A DNA stretch of 64,000 nt from Vicinamibacterales bacterium (lineage in GTDB: Bacteria > Acidobacteriota > Vicinamibacteria > Vicinamibacterales > UBA8438): positions 62,001 through 126,000 of the forward strand of contig CATQHX010000015.1 of NCBI GenBank assembly GCA_958296065.1, in the 5' to 3' direction. Shown here piece by piece: positions 8,127 to 17,023 of the stretch. Position 1 is the first letter of the stretch, and every line of letters begins with the position of its first letter. The position numbers and the translations under genes were made by a program. A model generated the notes under the pieces. That model saw only the letters and a list, made by a program, of their open reading frames with translations, ran no database searches and was not told the DNA's origin.

Positions 8127-9377
8127 ATGGGTGTGAAACGACCTGATCGACGGGAATTCCTGCGAGGCGGCGCCGCGTTGGCGGGTGGTTTGACCGTGGG
8201 AGCGGTGGAGCCGGCGCACGGCCAGGCGCCGGAACCGGAGCGTTTCATCAGGGGCGAGGCGGACATGATCGCCTATGGCGAGCGCTCCCCCTTCGTGACC
8301 TCGGTACGCATACCGCATCCGCCGGGCGGCAGGGAGTCGCCCGACGCTTTCGGACTCGTGTTTCACGTGGCGGCGCCGCTCCAGGATTCCGTGGGGACGA
8401 TAACGCCGTCATCGCTCCACTTCGTGGGGACGACGCGCGGCTCCCTCATGCCGGAGATCGATCCCAGCGAGCATCGCCTCATGATCCACGGCCTGGTGGA
8501 CCGGCCGCTGGTCTTCACCATGGAGGACCTGAAGCGCCTCCCGTCGGTGACCCGCCTGCACTTCATCGAGTGCGCCGGGAACAATGCGAGAGCCACTCAC
8601 AAGACCGTGCAGGAAACGCACGGGATGACCAGTTGCGCCGAATGGACGGGCGTGCTCCTGTCCACGCTGCTCGAGGAGGCCGGCGTGAAGGACGGGGCCT
8701 CCTGGGTCGTCGCGGAAGGGACGGAGAACGTGAAGGGCGCGTCGAGCTTTCCGCTGGCGAAGGCCATGGACGACTGCATCGTCGCCTACGGCATGAACGG
8801 CGAGGCGGTGCGTCCGCAGAACGGATTCCCGCTACGGCTGCTGATTCCCGGCTTCGAAGGCATCTTCAACACGAAGTACCTCCGGCGCATCAAGGTGGTG
8901 GACCGGTACTACATGAACTACAACGACTACGGCCACCTTCGCCGCGACTCGGTGCGGGCCGCGTTGGGCTACCAGATTGGGCCGAAGTCGGTCATCACCT
9001 TTCCTTCCGGGGGGCAGAAGCTGTCCGGCCGCGGATTCTACGAGGTCTCCGGCCTGGCCTGGTCCGGCGGGGGCGCCATCACCCGGGTGGAGGTGTCCAC
9101 CGACGCCGGCCGGAGCTGGCAGGAGGCCGAGATTCAGGGGACCGCGCACCGCATGGCGCACACGCGGTTCCGCCTTGCCTGGAACTGGGACGGACAGGAG
9201 ACGCAGCTCATGTCGCGCTGCACGGACGAGGTGGGCCAGATGCAGCCGTTGCCGACCCAGGTCGCCGAGCACTTCAACGCGGCCCCGGATCCGTCCTACC
9301 GCGTGCCGGGCCTCGACAATACGATCCAGCCGTGGCGGATCGCCAGCGATGGGAGCGTGCACAATGCACGTGCTTAG
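8127..9377 (+). CDS. SoxC-like sulfite dehydrogenase, molybdopterin subunit
   Basis: 416 residues. The N-terminus has a Tat signal (DRREFLRGGAALAGGLTVGA). The sulfite-oxidase-fold molybdopterin domain includes RLHFIECAGNNA, whose Cys149 is the expected Mo ligand, plus GIFNTKYLRRIKVVDRYYMN and GFPLRLLIPGFEG. A Mo-co dimerisation domain follows from about residue 290 (TRVEVSTDAGRSWQEAEI). SoxC forms a heterotetramer with a c-type cytochrome, and the next gene, overlapping by 14 bases, is such a cytochrome. No soxAXYZB genes are present in the window, so this may be a stand-alone periplasmic sulfite or S/N-oxide enzyme rather than part of a full Sox system. Confidence 0.87.
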   Translation: MGVKRPDRREFLRGGAALAGGLTVGAVEPAHGQAPEPERFIRGEADMIAYGERSPFVTSVRIPHPPGGRESPDAFGLVFHVAAPLQDSVGTITPSSLHFVGTTRGSLMPEIDPSEHRLMIHGLVDRPLVFTMEDLKRLPSVTRLHFIECAGNNARATHKTVQETHGMTSCAEWTGVLLSTLLEEAGVKDGASWVVAEGTENVKGASSFPLAKAMDDCIVAYGMNGEAVRPQNGFPLRLLIPGFEGIFNTKYLRRIKVVDRYYMNYNDYGHLRRDSVRAALGYQIGPKSVITFPSGGQKLSGRGFYEVSGLAWSGGGAITRVEVSTDAGRSWQEAEIQGTAHRMAHTRFRLAWNWDGQETQLMSRCTDEVGQMQPLPTQVAEHFNAAPDPSYRVPGLDNTIQPWRIASDGSVHNARA

Positions 9378-9963
9378 CAATCCGCGGCCACGGGCGGCAG
9401 GCAGTCTCGTCGCGTTGCTGGTGCTCCTGGGCGGCTCCGCGCTGGCGCAGGGACCCACCTACGGTGTGGGGCGGACCCCCACCCCGGAGGAAATCCGTGC
9501 CTGGGACATCTCCGTCGGCCCCACGGGGGATGAGCTCCCGCCGGGGAGCGGCACGGCCGCGGAAGGGGCGCGGATCTATCGGATCCGTTGCGCGGGATGC
9601 CACGGCAGGAATCTGGAAGGCGGCCGGGAACCCCGGCGCGCTCCCCGGCTGGTGAAGACCGAACCCGGGCGGGACGTCGACCCCTGGGACGCGGGGCGCA
9701 TACTGCCCTACCGCTCGCCGTATGCGACGACAGTATGGGACTACATCAATCGCGGCATGCCGCTCTACCAGGAAGGCACGCTGACCGCCGACCAGGTGTA
9801 CGCGCTGACGGCGTTTCTCCTGTTCAGGAACGACGTCATCGCGGAGGACCTGGTGATCGACGCCGAGAGCCTGCCGCAGGTCGAGATGCCGAATCGCGAC
9901 GGATGGGCGCCGCTGCCGGACTGGAAGCCCGGGTCGCCCAGGCTGCCGGGTTACCCCTTTTAG
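9364..9963 (+). CDS. SoxD-like mono-heme cytochrome c
   Basis: 199 residues with a signal peptide ending SALAQG and one heme site CAGCH (76-80). A probable distal Met lies in RGMPLY (near 131-134). The layout, PTYGVGRTPTPEEIRAWDI before the heme and YALTAFLLFRNDVI after it, resembles SoxD and related electron acceptors of sulfite dehydrogenase. It starts inside the last codons of the SoxC-like gene, so the two subunits are coupled. It should pass electrons from the molybdenum centre to the respiratory chain. The next gene (PQQ dehydrogenase) begins 34 bases downstream and may be co-transcribed. Confidence 0.85.
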   Translation: MHVLSNPRPRAAGSLVALLVLLGGSALAQGPTYGVGRTPTPEEIRAWDISVGPTGDELPPGSGTAAEGARIYRIRCAGCHGRNLEGGREPRRAPRLVKTEPGRDVDPWDAGRILPYRSPYATTVWDYINRGMPLYQEGTLTADQVYALTAFLLFRNDVIAEDLVIDAESLPQVEMPNRDGWAPLPDWKPGSPRLPGYPF

Positions 9964-9997
9964 CCGGAAGCACGTACCCCGAGCCAAGGAGTGCACG

Positions 9998-11860
9998 ATG
10001 AGTCTTTCTACCAACCGGCGCGGCTGGATGTCGATTCCGCTCCTGTCGCTGCTGTGCGTTCCCGCCGTGCCGGGGGCCGCCATCGCCCAGGAGGGCACGG
10101 CGGGCGACCCGGCGCAGTGGGTCATGCCGAATGCCAACTACGCGGGCTGGAACTACAGCCCGTTGGATCAGATCAACGTCGACAACGTCGAGCAGCTCGC
10201 GATGGCGTGGACGATGCAGCTCGGCATCCACGATTCCTACGAAGCCTCGCCGCTCGTGATCGGCGACACGATGTACATCGTCACCCCGAAGCCGAACTAC
10301 GTCTACGCGCTCGACCTCGTCCGGCAGGGGGCCATCAAGTGGGAGTTCCGGCCGGAGATCCCCGACCCGGAAACGACCCAGAGGAGCGCCTGCTGCGGAG
10401 CGCAGACCCGCGGCCTGACCTATGACGACGGCCGGATCTTCTACTCCACCCTCGACGGACAGGTGTTCGCGCTCGATGCGGAGACCGGAGACGCGATCTG
10501 GCAGGCCGAGAACGCGAACATCGGGATCGGGGAGACGGTCCCCGGCATGCCGCTGGTGGTCGGCGACAAGGTCATCGTCGGCGTGGCCGGCGGCGAGCGC
10601 GGCGTCCGCGGCCACGTCACCGCGTACAGCACCGACACCGGCCGGTTCCGGTGGCGGTACTACAGCATGGGACCGAACAACGAGGTGGGCATCGGGTCTC
10701 GCTTCGAGCCCTTCTATCCGGACGACCGGGTCCCGAACCCGGCCCTCGACACCTGGTTCGGCGACTCCTGGCGGCGCGGCGGCGGCTCCGTCTGGGGCTG
10801 GTTCACGTACGACGCGGAGCTGAACATCTTCTACTACGGCACGAGCAACTGCGCCCCGTGGAATCCGGACTACCGCCGGGAGTGGGGCGTGGTCGAGCTG
10901 GACGAGGACGGGGGCCTGACCGGCTACCGCAACAACTACTGCGCGTCGATCCTGGCCCGCGACGCCGACAGCGGAGAGCTGATCTGGGCCTACAACATGA
11001 CCCCTCAGGACCAGTGGGACCTGGACGAGCCCAACACGAACATCCTCGTCGACCTCGAGATCAACGGCGAGACGCGCAAGGCGCTGGTACGACCGGCTCG
11101 CAACGGCTTCTTCTACGTGTTCGATCGGGCGACGGGGGAAATGCTCCTCGAACCCTGGATGTTCGTCTACAACGACATCTTCGATGGCGTGAACATGGAA
11201 ACCGGCCGGCCGCGCTACGACATGACGAAGATGATGTTCACCGACCTCGAGGATCGGCAGAAGTACGTGCCGGACGCCGAGAACATCGCCATCGGCTGGT
11301 GTCCCGGCATCGCCGCCCGGAACTGGCAGAACGACGCGTTTTCTCCGCGCACCGGACTGCTCTACACCCCGACCTCGAACAGTTGCGATCGCCTGAGAAT
11401 GGTCGAAGGCGATTACGTGCCCGGGAACGACTACACGCTCCGCGAACGCGGCGGCAACGCCCCGGACCCGCCCAACGCGGAGGTCGTCAACGAGCTGCAG
11501 GCCAACGATCCGGTGGCGGGCGAGACCGTCTGGCGGATTCAGTTCACGACCGCCAACAACGCGCCGGTCATGGCGACCGGCGGGGATCTGCTCTTCCAGG
11601 GCGGTCCCAACGAAGGTGTGGTGCGCGCGATCGATGCCCGGACCGGGGACATCGTCTGGACGTTCCGGACCGGTAGCAGCTTCCGGAACTCGCCGATCAC
11701 CTACCTCGGGCCGGACGGCCGGCAGTATGTCGCCATCATCGGCAGCCAGCGCGCGGGGAGCGTGCAGGTCACCGACGATACGGAACCGGATGCGCCCGAC
11801 CGCTTCCGGCGAGCCGGCAGCGCGCTCTACGTGTTCGCGCTCCCTCCCGCGCGCAATTGA
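9998..11860 (+). CDS. PQQ-dependent alcohol dehydrogenase with lanthanide-type Asp pair
   Basis: 620 residues, usual for quinoprotein methanol/ethanol dehydrogenases, with a signal peptide to about residue 30. Diagnostic features are the vicinal disulfide Cys132-Cys133 in RSACCGAQTRGL, the metal-ligand Glu200 in GGERGVRG, Asn284 in GTSNCAPWNP and the catalytic Asp341 in TPQDQWDLDEPN. Asp343, two residues after the catalytic Asp, is the position that distinguishes lanthanide-dependent XoxF-type enzymes from calcium MxaF enzymes (Ala there). An AAGGAG ribosome binding site precedes ATG 9998. It sits directly behind the SoxCD-like pair; no cytochrome cL gene is adjacent. Substrate unknown. Confidence 0.88.
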   Translation: MSLSTNRRGWMSIPLLSLLCVPAVPGAAIAQEGTAGDPAQWVMPNANYAGWNYSPLDQINVDNVEQLAMAWTMQLGIHDSYEASPLVIGDTMYIVTPKPNYVYALDLVRQGAIKWEFRPEIPDPETTQRSACCGAQTRGLTYDDGRIFYSTLDGQVFALDAETGDAIWQAENANIGIGETVPGMPLVVGDKVIVGVAGGERGVRGHVTAYSTDTGRFRWRYYSMGPNNEVGIGSRFEPFYPDDRVPNPALDTWFGDSWRRGGGSVWGWFTYDAELNIFYYGTSNCAPWNPDYRREWGVVELDEDGGLTGYRNNYCASILARDADSGELIWAYNMTPQDQWDLDEPNTNILVDLEINGETRKALVRPARNGFFYVFDRATGEMLLEPWMFVYNDIFDGVNMETGRPRYDMTKMMFTDLEDRQKYVPDAENIAIGWCPGIAARNWQNDAFSPRTGLLYTPTSNSCDRLRMVEGDYVPGNDYTLRERGGNAPDPPNAEVVNELQANDPVAGETVWRIQFTTANNAPVMATGGDLLFQGGPNEGVVRAIDARTGDIVWTFRTGSSFRNSPITYLGPDGRQYVAIIGSQRAGSVQVTDDTEPDAPDRFRRAGSALYVFALPPARN

Positions 11861-11869
11861 GGCGCGGTC

Positions 11870-11903
11870 GCGCCGCGGGCGCCCGCCGGGACGCCCGCGG
11901 CGC
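11870..11903 (+). terminator. Strong GC hairpin after the PQQ dehydrogenase gene
   Basis: A perfect 12-bp stem, GCGCCGCGGGCG (11870-11881) with CGCCCGCGGCGC (11892-11903) around a 10-base loop, starts ten bases after the stop codon. No T-run follows, so it may act as an RNA-stabilising or factor-assisted end rather than a classical intrinsic terminator. Confidence 0.55.
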
Positions 11904-11970
11904 GCAGCTCACTGCGAACCGGGGAACGCCGTCGTGAGGCGCCTCGCCGGGAGGCGCGGGAGGTGCCCGC

Positions 11971-13227
11971 ATGATCGGTCGACGTCGCTTCAACACGCTG
12001 CTCGCGGCAACGGCCGGCTGGGTGGCCGCGGGCTCGCTCGGCACGGCCGGCGCGCAGTCCCAGTCGCGGGGCGCCATCTACGCCAGCGTGGGCGCCCGGC
12101 TCTACCGGATTCGCCGCGACGGCGATTCCCTGGTGCGGGAACCGCGCCCGCTGATCCTCCCCGCACAGGTGCAGGAGGGGTGGCAGCACCCGTCGGGCCG
12201 GTACTTCTACATCGCCAGCAGCGACCAGCGCACGTCGACCGCCCGCGTGCGGCATCACTACCTGAACGCGTTCCGGGTGGACTCGACGGGAGATCTCCAA
12301 CCGTTCGGCGGGGCCGTGGAGCTGCCGCACCGGCCCATCTACATCACCGTCGACCAGCGCGGCGAGTACCTGCTGTCGGCGTACAGCTTTCCGAGCTCCC
12401 TTTCGGTGCATCGGCTGAACGCCGACGGCTCGATCGGCGACATGGTCGTGCAGCGGGCTAGCCTGGACGCGGGCTTCTATGCGCACTCCGTGTACGTCAT
12501 GCCCTCGAACCGCACCGTCGTGCTGCCGACGCGCGGCAACGAGCCGGAGCCCGGCGTCCACACGGAGGATCCGGGCGGCCTCTATCTGTACGGCTTCGAC
12601 AACGGCCAGTTGACCAACAAGCAGACGGTGGCCCCCAACGGAGGGCTGGCGTACCGCGCGCGGCACGCCGACTTTCATCCCTCGGGCCGCTGGGTCTACG
12701 TCGATCTGGAGACGCAGAACCTGCTGCACACCTACGCCATCCGCCCGGACGACACGCTCTCGGAGGAACCCCTGTTCGTCAGCACGACGCTGGCCGCGCC
12801 GGAAGCCTATCGCGGCGGACAGACGACGTCGTCGATCCGCATGCATCCGACCGACGGCCGGACGCTGTACGTTGCGAACCGGGGCCGCGGAACGGAGGTC
12901 TTCCGGGGCGAAACCGTGTCGAACGGCACGGAGAACACGATTGCGGTGTTCTCCGTCGATCCTGCCACCGGCGAGCCGACCCTGGTGCAGACCATCGACA
13001 GCCACAGCATTGCCGTCAGGACGATGGCGTTTCAGCCGGACGGCCGGTCCATGGTCGCGACGAGCCCGGAGCCGGGATACGTCCGAGATCAGGGCCGTCT
13101 GGTGACCATGCCGGCCGCGCTGACGCTGTACGACATCCAGGCGGACGGCCGTCTGGCGTACAGGTCCACCCTGCAGGTCGACACGCGGGGCGAGACGATG
13201 TTCTGGTGCGGGGTCGTCCGCTATTGA
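11971..13227 (+). CDS. Exported lactonase-type seven-bladed propeller protein
   Basis: 418 residues. The basic start RRRFN and hydrophobic stretch up to GTAGAQ look like a Sec or Tat signal. Repeated blades match the 6-phosphogluconolactonase-like family (PF10282): HPSGRYFYIASSD, VDQRGEYLLSAYS, YVMPSNRTVVLPTRG, FHPSGRWVYVDLE, MHPTDGRTLYVANRGR and FQPDGRSMVATSPE. Members hydrolyse sugar lactones or are inactive propellers; export argues against a pentose-phosphate role. GGAGGT precedes the ATG. The gene follows a strong hairpin, so it may be a separate unit. It is convergent with the TonB-type receptor gene, with only four bases between the stops. Confidence 0.82.
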   Translation: MIGRRRFNTLLAATAGWVAAGSLGTAGAQSQSRGAIYASVGARLYRIRRDGDSLVREPRPLILPAQVQEGWQHPSGRYFYIASSDQRTSTARVRHHYLNAFRVDSTGDLQPFGGAVELPHRPIYITVDQRGEYLLSAYSFPSSLSVHRLNADGSIGDMVVQRASLDAGFYAHSVYVMPSNRTVVLPTRGNEPEPGVHTEDPGGLYLYGFDNGQLTNKQTVAPNGGLAYRARHADFHPSGRWVYVDLETQNLLHTYAIRPDDTLSEEPLFVSTTLAAPEAYRGGQTTSSIRMHPTDGRTLYVANRGRGTEVFRGETVSNGTENTIAVFSVDPATGEPTLVQTIDSHSIAVRTMAFQPDGRSMVATSPEPGYVRDQGRLVTMPAALTLYDIQADGRLAYRSTLQVDTRGETMFWCGVVRY

Positions 13228-13231
13228 GATG

Positions 13232-16042
13232 TCAGAAGTCGACATGCATCGACAGGCGCACCGTCCGGCCGCGCAGAAACCCGGTCGGTTGCCCGAACAG
13301 CGGCGATGACAGCACCCCGCTGTAGCCGCGCACGTTCGTGATGTTGAACACGTTGTAGAAGCGCGCCTGGAAGCGGACCAGCCGCTCCGTGCCCCCGGCC
13401 CCGGCCTCCCGGGCGAAACCCGTCGCCCGCGCCCGGAACTCCTTCGTGAACGTCATGTCCAGATTGATGCGCGCCGGACCGGTTTCGGTGTTGCGCGCCA
13501 CGCCGGGAGGCCGGTCCCGCGTCGACTGGTCGCCGTTCAGGTCGCGTCCGCTACGGATGCTGTACGGCCGGCCCGAGTATGCACGCAAATTGAAGTTGAA
13601 GGCCGTCCCCTCGTAGGTCGCGCGAGCGAGGGCCCTCAGCAACGGGTGCCGCAGTCCGGCATCGCGCGGGAGTCGGACCCGGAACTGCGACTGCACCCGG
13701 TGCTGCCGCCGGGCGAGCCCCCAGGCCGGGAGGTACGGATTGTTGAAGTCGTCGTCGTCCTCGCCGCCGCGGTAGCTGTAGTTCAGGCTCCCCGACAGGC
13801 CGACCCCCGCCACCTGTATCGCTCGGCGGCGCTCGAGCCGGACCCGGAGCCGCCGGCCCACCGACCTCCCCGTCGATTCGATCCGGTAGATGTTGCCGAC
13901 GTTGGGGTAGAACGGCCGCATCCGATCCACCGTCTCCCGCCGGACGTCGCGCGGCAGCACCTGGATCTCCGGCGGCAGGGGCGTGCCCGGAAACGGCGCG
14001 TTGATGTTCCGGATGCGCTGCTGGCGATACCCGTAGCTCATCCGATACGACACCGACAAGCGCAGCCCGCCCGCCAGTTGCTGCGTCAGGTTGAACTGCG
14101 GATTGAAGCTGTAGGGAGACTGGTAGTCGGGATCGAGCCGGTACAGGGAGGTGCGCCGTTCGTCGATGGTGGCCCGTCCCCCCTGAAACGGATCCGGAAA
14201 CGACGGCGACGAAATGGAGAGCTGCTTCTGATACGTCGACCCGTCGTTGCGGATCAGCCGCACGTGATCCCGGAAGTCCCGAAACCGCACCTGCGACCCG
14301 AGGCTGACGATGGTGTCGTCGAAGAGCCGGTACTGCAGGTTGACGGTCGGATCGGCGCGCAGATAGTCGACCGAGTAGTTGGTCGCTTCGTAGCGCAGCC
14401 CCAGACGCAGGCTCGCCCGCTCGCCGAACTCCCGATCCGCCTGCACGTAGCCTTCGACGCCCAGCTCGGTGATGTCCAGCTCGCCGTTGCCCGTCGTCAG
14501 GGTGAAGGTGGTCGGCAGCCCGGTGATCGCGACCATCTCGCCGCGGCCGTTCAGGTAGGTCGGGACGAGGCCGCGGGCGAGCGCCTCGTCGACGATGCGC
14601 CGCGTCGGATCGCAGTTGACGCCGGCGAAACCGGTCGCGCCGCAGTAGTCGTGCAGGCTGGCGAAGTCGAACGTGCCGTTGTAGTTGTCCTCCGACACAC
14701 TGGTGTTGCGGTCGTAGCGGGCCTCGAACCCGGCCTGGAAGCTCCAGCCCCGCCGCTGCCAGCGCAGCCGGTCCTCCACCTGTACACGGGTCTCCTCGTC
14801 CCGGTTCCGTCGGGTCCCGCCGCCGCGGTTGAAGGCGTCCGCGACGTCGATCGCCACCCCGTCGAACACCGGGGCCGCGCTCGATCCTCGTCGTCTCATC
14901 CGCACCCGCAGGTCGTTGACGAACGCTTCTCCCAGCCTTCGTTCGCTGACCTGGAACGACCAGTCCCGCCGCGTGTCGTTCGTGCCCCGCTCTGCCAGGG
15001 TAAAGCCGCCCACGCCGCTGTTCTCGGTGCGGCGCGTCTCGTAGTCGAAGCGGACCCCCATGCTGCGATTGGCGGCGACCTCGATGTCGGCATCGAGCTC
15101 CAGCTCGTGCTCGTTCCGCGGACGGACGACGCCGTCGAACACGTTGCCACCCGGCGTGATGGCGCGGAGCGAGTCGGCGGCGCGCTGCTGCCGGTCGGTC
15201 GACGCCTCGACGTCCAGGTCGACGCGACCGGGGAGGACCGGTCCGCGCAGGTCGAGGTCGACGTTCCGCGTCTGGCGGGCCGGCTTCGTGCGCTCGCCCG
15301 GCGTCGTGGCGTCGAGCGCCTCGTCGGAGAAGTCGAAGCTCGCCGATCGCTGCCAGCGGCCGGTTCCCGGGCGCGTGATGATCTCGATGCGCGGCCCCTC
15401 GCCGCCGCCGTCGGCCCGGAGCGGCGTGGGATCGATGATGATCTGCGCGATCTCCTCCGGCCGCGGCAGCCGGCCCTCGTCGAACCCGTCGATGATGAAG
15501 CCGGCTACGTCGTCCTCGAAATCGTCGCTGGAGTCCGCGCCGGCCAGCAGCATCAGGTAGAGCGCCAGGTCTTCCTCGTCGGCCGGCAGCCCCAGCAGGT
15601 CGTCCCCGGACAGCGTCGTGGCCGTCAGGGTCGACAGCGCGTCCACGGCGAACTCCCCCGCGGTGTCGACGACGTCGACGCTCTCTTCCAGCCCCTCCAG
15701 GGCCAGGGTCACCGCCAGCGGCTCCAGACCGGGGACGGCCTCGACCAGGTGGTCGACGGCCTGAAACGCGGGCGCCGACACCCGCAGGCGATACGGGCCG
15801 GGGGGCACCTCCACGCTGAAGCGGCCGTTGCGGTCCGTGGTGGTTTCCCGTACCGGCTCCGCGGATCCATCGGCGAAGACGCGCACGGTGGCGGCCCACA
15901 TCACGCCGCCGGTCTCGTCGGAAACGGTGCCTGCAATGGTGGCCGCCGGCTGCCTGGGGCCCAGCGCCGTCTGCAGGCCAGTCGCGGGCTGGCTGCTCGC
16001 GAGAAGGAGACTGAGCGCCGCCACGACGCGCGGAACCAGCAT
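13232..16042 (-). CDS. TonB-dependent receptor with carboxypeptidase-regulatory domain
   Basis: 936 residues. A signal peptide is followed by a carboxypeptidase-regulatory-like domain (about 36-115: GTVSDETGGVMWAATVRVFA, TTTDRNGRFSVEVPPGPYRL), a plug region (GFIIDGFDEGRLPRPEEIAQ) and a long beta-barrel rich in aromatic strands. It ends with SMHVDF, the aromatic C-terminus recognised by the BAM machinery. This is the OmpA-related/CarboxypepD_reg class abundant in Acidobacteriota. The ligand is unknown; unusually, no SusD or hydrolase partner is adjacent, and the neighbours are oxidoreductase genes. Confidence 0.88.
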   Translation of the reverse strand: MLVPRVVAALSLLLASSQPATGLQTALGPRQPAATIAGTVSDETGGVMWAATVRVFADGSAEPVRETTTDRNGRFSVEVPPGPYRLRVSAPAFQAVDHLVEAVPGLEPLAVTLALEGLEESVDVVDTAGEFAVDALSTLTATTLSGDDLLGLPADEEDLALYLMLLAGADSSDDFEDDVAGFIIDGFDEGRLPRPEEIAQIIIDPTPLRADGGGEGPRIEIITRPGTGRWQRSASFDFSDEALDATTPGERTKPARQTRNVDLDLRGPVLPGRVDLDVEASTDRQQRAADSLRAITPGGNVFDGVVRPRNEHELELDADIEVAANRSMGVRFDYETRRTENSGVGGFTLAERGTNDTRRDWSFQVSERRLGEAFVNDLRVRMRRRGSSAAPVFDGVAIDVADAFNRGGGTRRNRDEETRVQVEDRLRWQRRGWSFQAGFEARYDRNTSVSEDNYNGTFDFASLHDYCGATGFAGVNCDPTRRIVDEALARGLVPTYLNGRGEMVAITGLPTTFTLTTGNGELDITELGVEGYVQADREFGERASLRLGLRYEATNYSVDYLRADPTVNLQYRLFDDTIVSLGSQVRFRDFRDHVRLIRNDGSTYQKQLSISSPSFPDPFQGGRATIDERRTSLYRLDPDYQSPYSFNPQFNLTQQLAGGLRLSVSYRMSYGYRQQRIRNINAPFPGTPLPPEIQVLPRDVRRETVDRMRPFYPNVGNIYRIESTGRSVGRRLRVRLERRRAIQVAGVGLSGSLNYSYRGGEDDDDFNNPYLPAWGLARRQHRVQSQFRVRLPRDAGLRHPLLRALARATYEGTAFNFNLRAYSGRPYSIRSGRDLNGDQSTRDRPPGVARNTETGPARINLDMTFTKEFRARATGFAREAGAGGTERLVRFQARFYNVFNITNVRGYSGVLSSPLFGQPTGFLRGRTVRLSMHVDF

Positions 16043-16168
16043 CGCTACAGCCTATGTTGACGACACCGGCGACCTGGCTGCTTACCCGGCGCCCGCCCGC
16101 AGACGGCCGGTTCCCGCGACATCTGCGCCAACCCTCGTTGCGTGCGTTCCGTTGCGGGGCGGGCTCGC

Positions 16169-16375
16169 TCACCCGCCGCGGGTCACGATGGACCACAGGT
16201 AGAACAACATCCCGGCGGTCACGAGACCCGCGCCGAGCGTGAGGAACAGAAAGAACGACACGGGATGATTCCAGAACAGGGTGGCGAGCTCGATCCCCAG
16301 CCCCGCCGAGATCGCGACCCCGGACACCTGCAGGCGGCCCGCCAGTCCGTCGCACAGCCCCGGCGGGCGACTCAT
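16169..16375 (-). CDS. Small two-helix membrane protein of the cytochrome cluster
   Basis: 68 residues, with hydrophobic segments at about 17-35 and 40-63 (FFLFLTLGAGLVTAGMLFYL). Its ATG overlaps the stop of the upstream tetraheme cytochrome gene in ATGA, so it is translated with it. No family is recognised. Position and size suggest a small accessory subunit of the quinol-to-cytochrome module, but that is inference. Confidence 0.7.
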   Translation of the reverse strand: MSRPPGLCDGLAGRLQVSGVAISAGLGIELATLFWNHPVSFFLFLTLGAGLVTAGMLFYLWSIVTRGG

Positions 16376-17007
16376 GACGGCCCCTCCCAGCGCAGGAACC
16401 GGTCGAGGTGCTCCACCTCGTGCACCAGGTTGTGGCACATGACGCAGGATCGCGCGCCCTGCCGCAGGTCGGCCAGATACGGCGCGTGGGCGGCCTGCTC
16501 CTCGTAGGAGCGAGCGCCCAGATGGCAGGCCAGACAGGCGCGGTTGTCGAAGGGCTCGTACAGCTCGACGGGTTCGGCGGTGGTCCCCAGGACCGTATGC
16601 CACACGTGTCTGAAGCCCCGCACCTTGTCGTCTATGTCGCCGAACATGGTGTAGTTGGTATGGCACGTATAGCAGGCGCGGTCGGCCGGGACCCGCCGGT
16701 TCTGATAGTGCGCGGCGGCCAGGAACCGCGAATCGTCGACGTGCAGGCTCTCTTCCCAGGGTTCCATCAGGTGACAGGACACGCAGAACGTCGTCGTCCG
16801 GGCCTGCTCGTAGTGCCGCACGGCGCCGCCCAGCAGGACGAGCGCGGGCAGCACGAAGAGGGCTGCGAACGCCAACACCTTGCCCCCGACACTGGCCGCA
16901 CCTCCGACGCTGGCCGCCGTCTCGGGACGGCGGACCACCACGCCGATCAGGGCGAGGGCCGCAATCGCCAGGACGCTCAGGACGATGGTGGCGCCGGTCA
17001 TCGGCAA
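16372..17007 (-). CDS. NapC/NirT-family tetraheme cytochrome c
   Basis: 211 residues. Two N-terminal membrane segments (about 5-25 and 44-64) are followed by four CxxCH sites at 75-79, 112-116, 158-162 and 188-192 in a periplasmic domain. NapC/NirT/NrfH proteins oxidise membrane quinols and feed periplasmic multiheme reductases. It lies 16 bases downstream of the octaheme HAO-family gene, the same pairing seen in the HaoCA systems of Epsilonproteobacteria and in ammonia oxidisers (HAO with cM552). NrfH usually has one membrane helix; two here is slightly unusual. Confidence 0.87.
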   Translation of the reverse strand: MPMTGATIVLSVLAIAALALIGVVVRRPETAASVGGAASVGGKVLAFAALFVLPALVLLGGAVRHYEQARTTTFCVSCHLMEPWEESLHVDDSRFLAAAHYQNRRVPADRACYTCHTNYTMFGDIDDKVRGFRHVWHTVLGTTAEPVELYEPFDNRACLACHLGARSYEEQAAHAPYLADLRQGARSCVMCHNLVHEVEHLDRFLRWEGPS

Positions 17008-17023
17008 CGTTTCGCGCCGCCGG

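Noticed and set aside
13646..16060. Very long open frame antisense to the TonB-type receptor gene (and similar ones at 386-1249, 1679-3178, 37224-39170, 52406-54442)
   Set aside because: High G+C leaves few stops in shadow frames. These read as Arg/Ala/Gly/His-rich sequence without domains, while the opposite strand has clear families.
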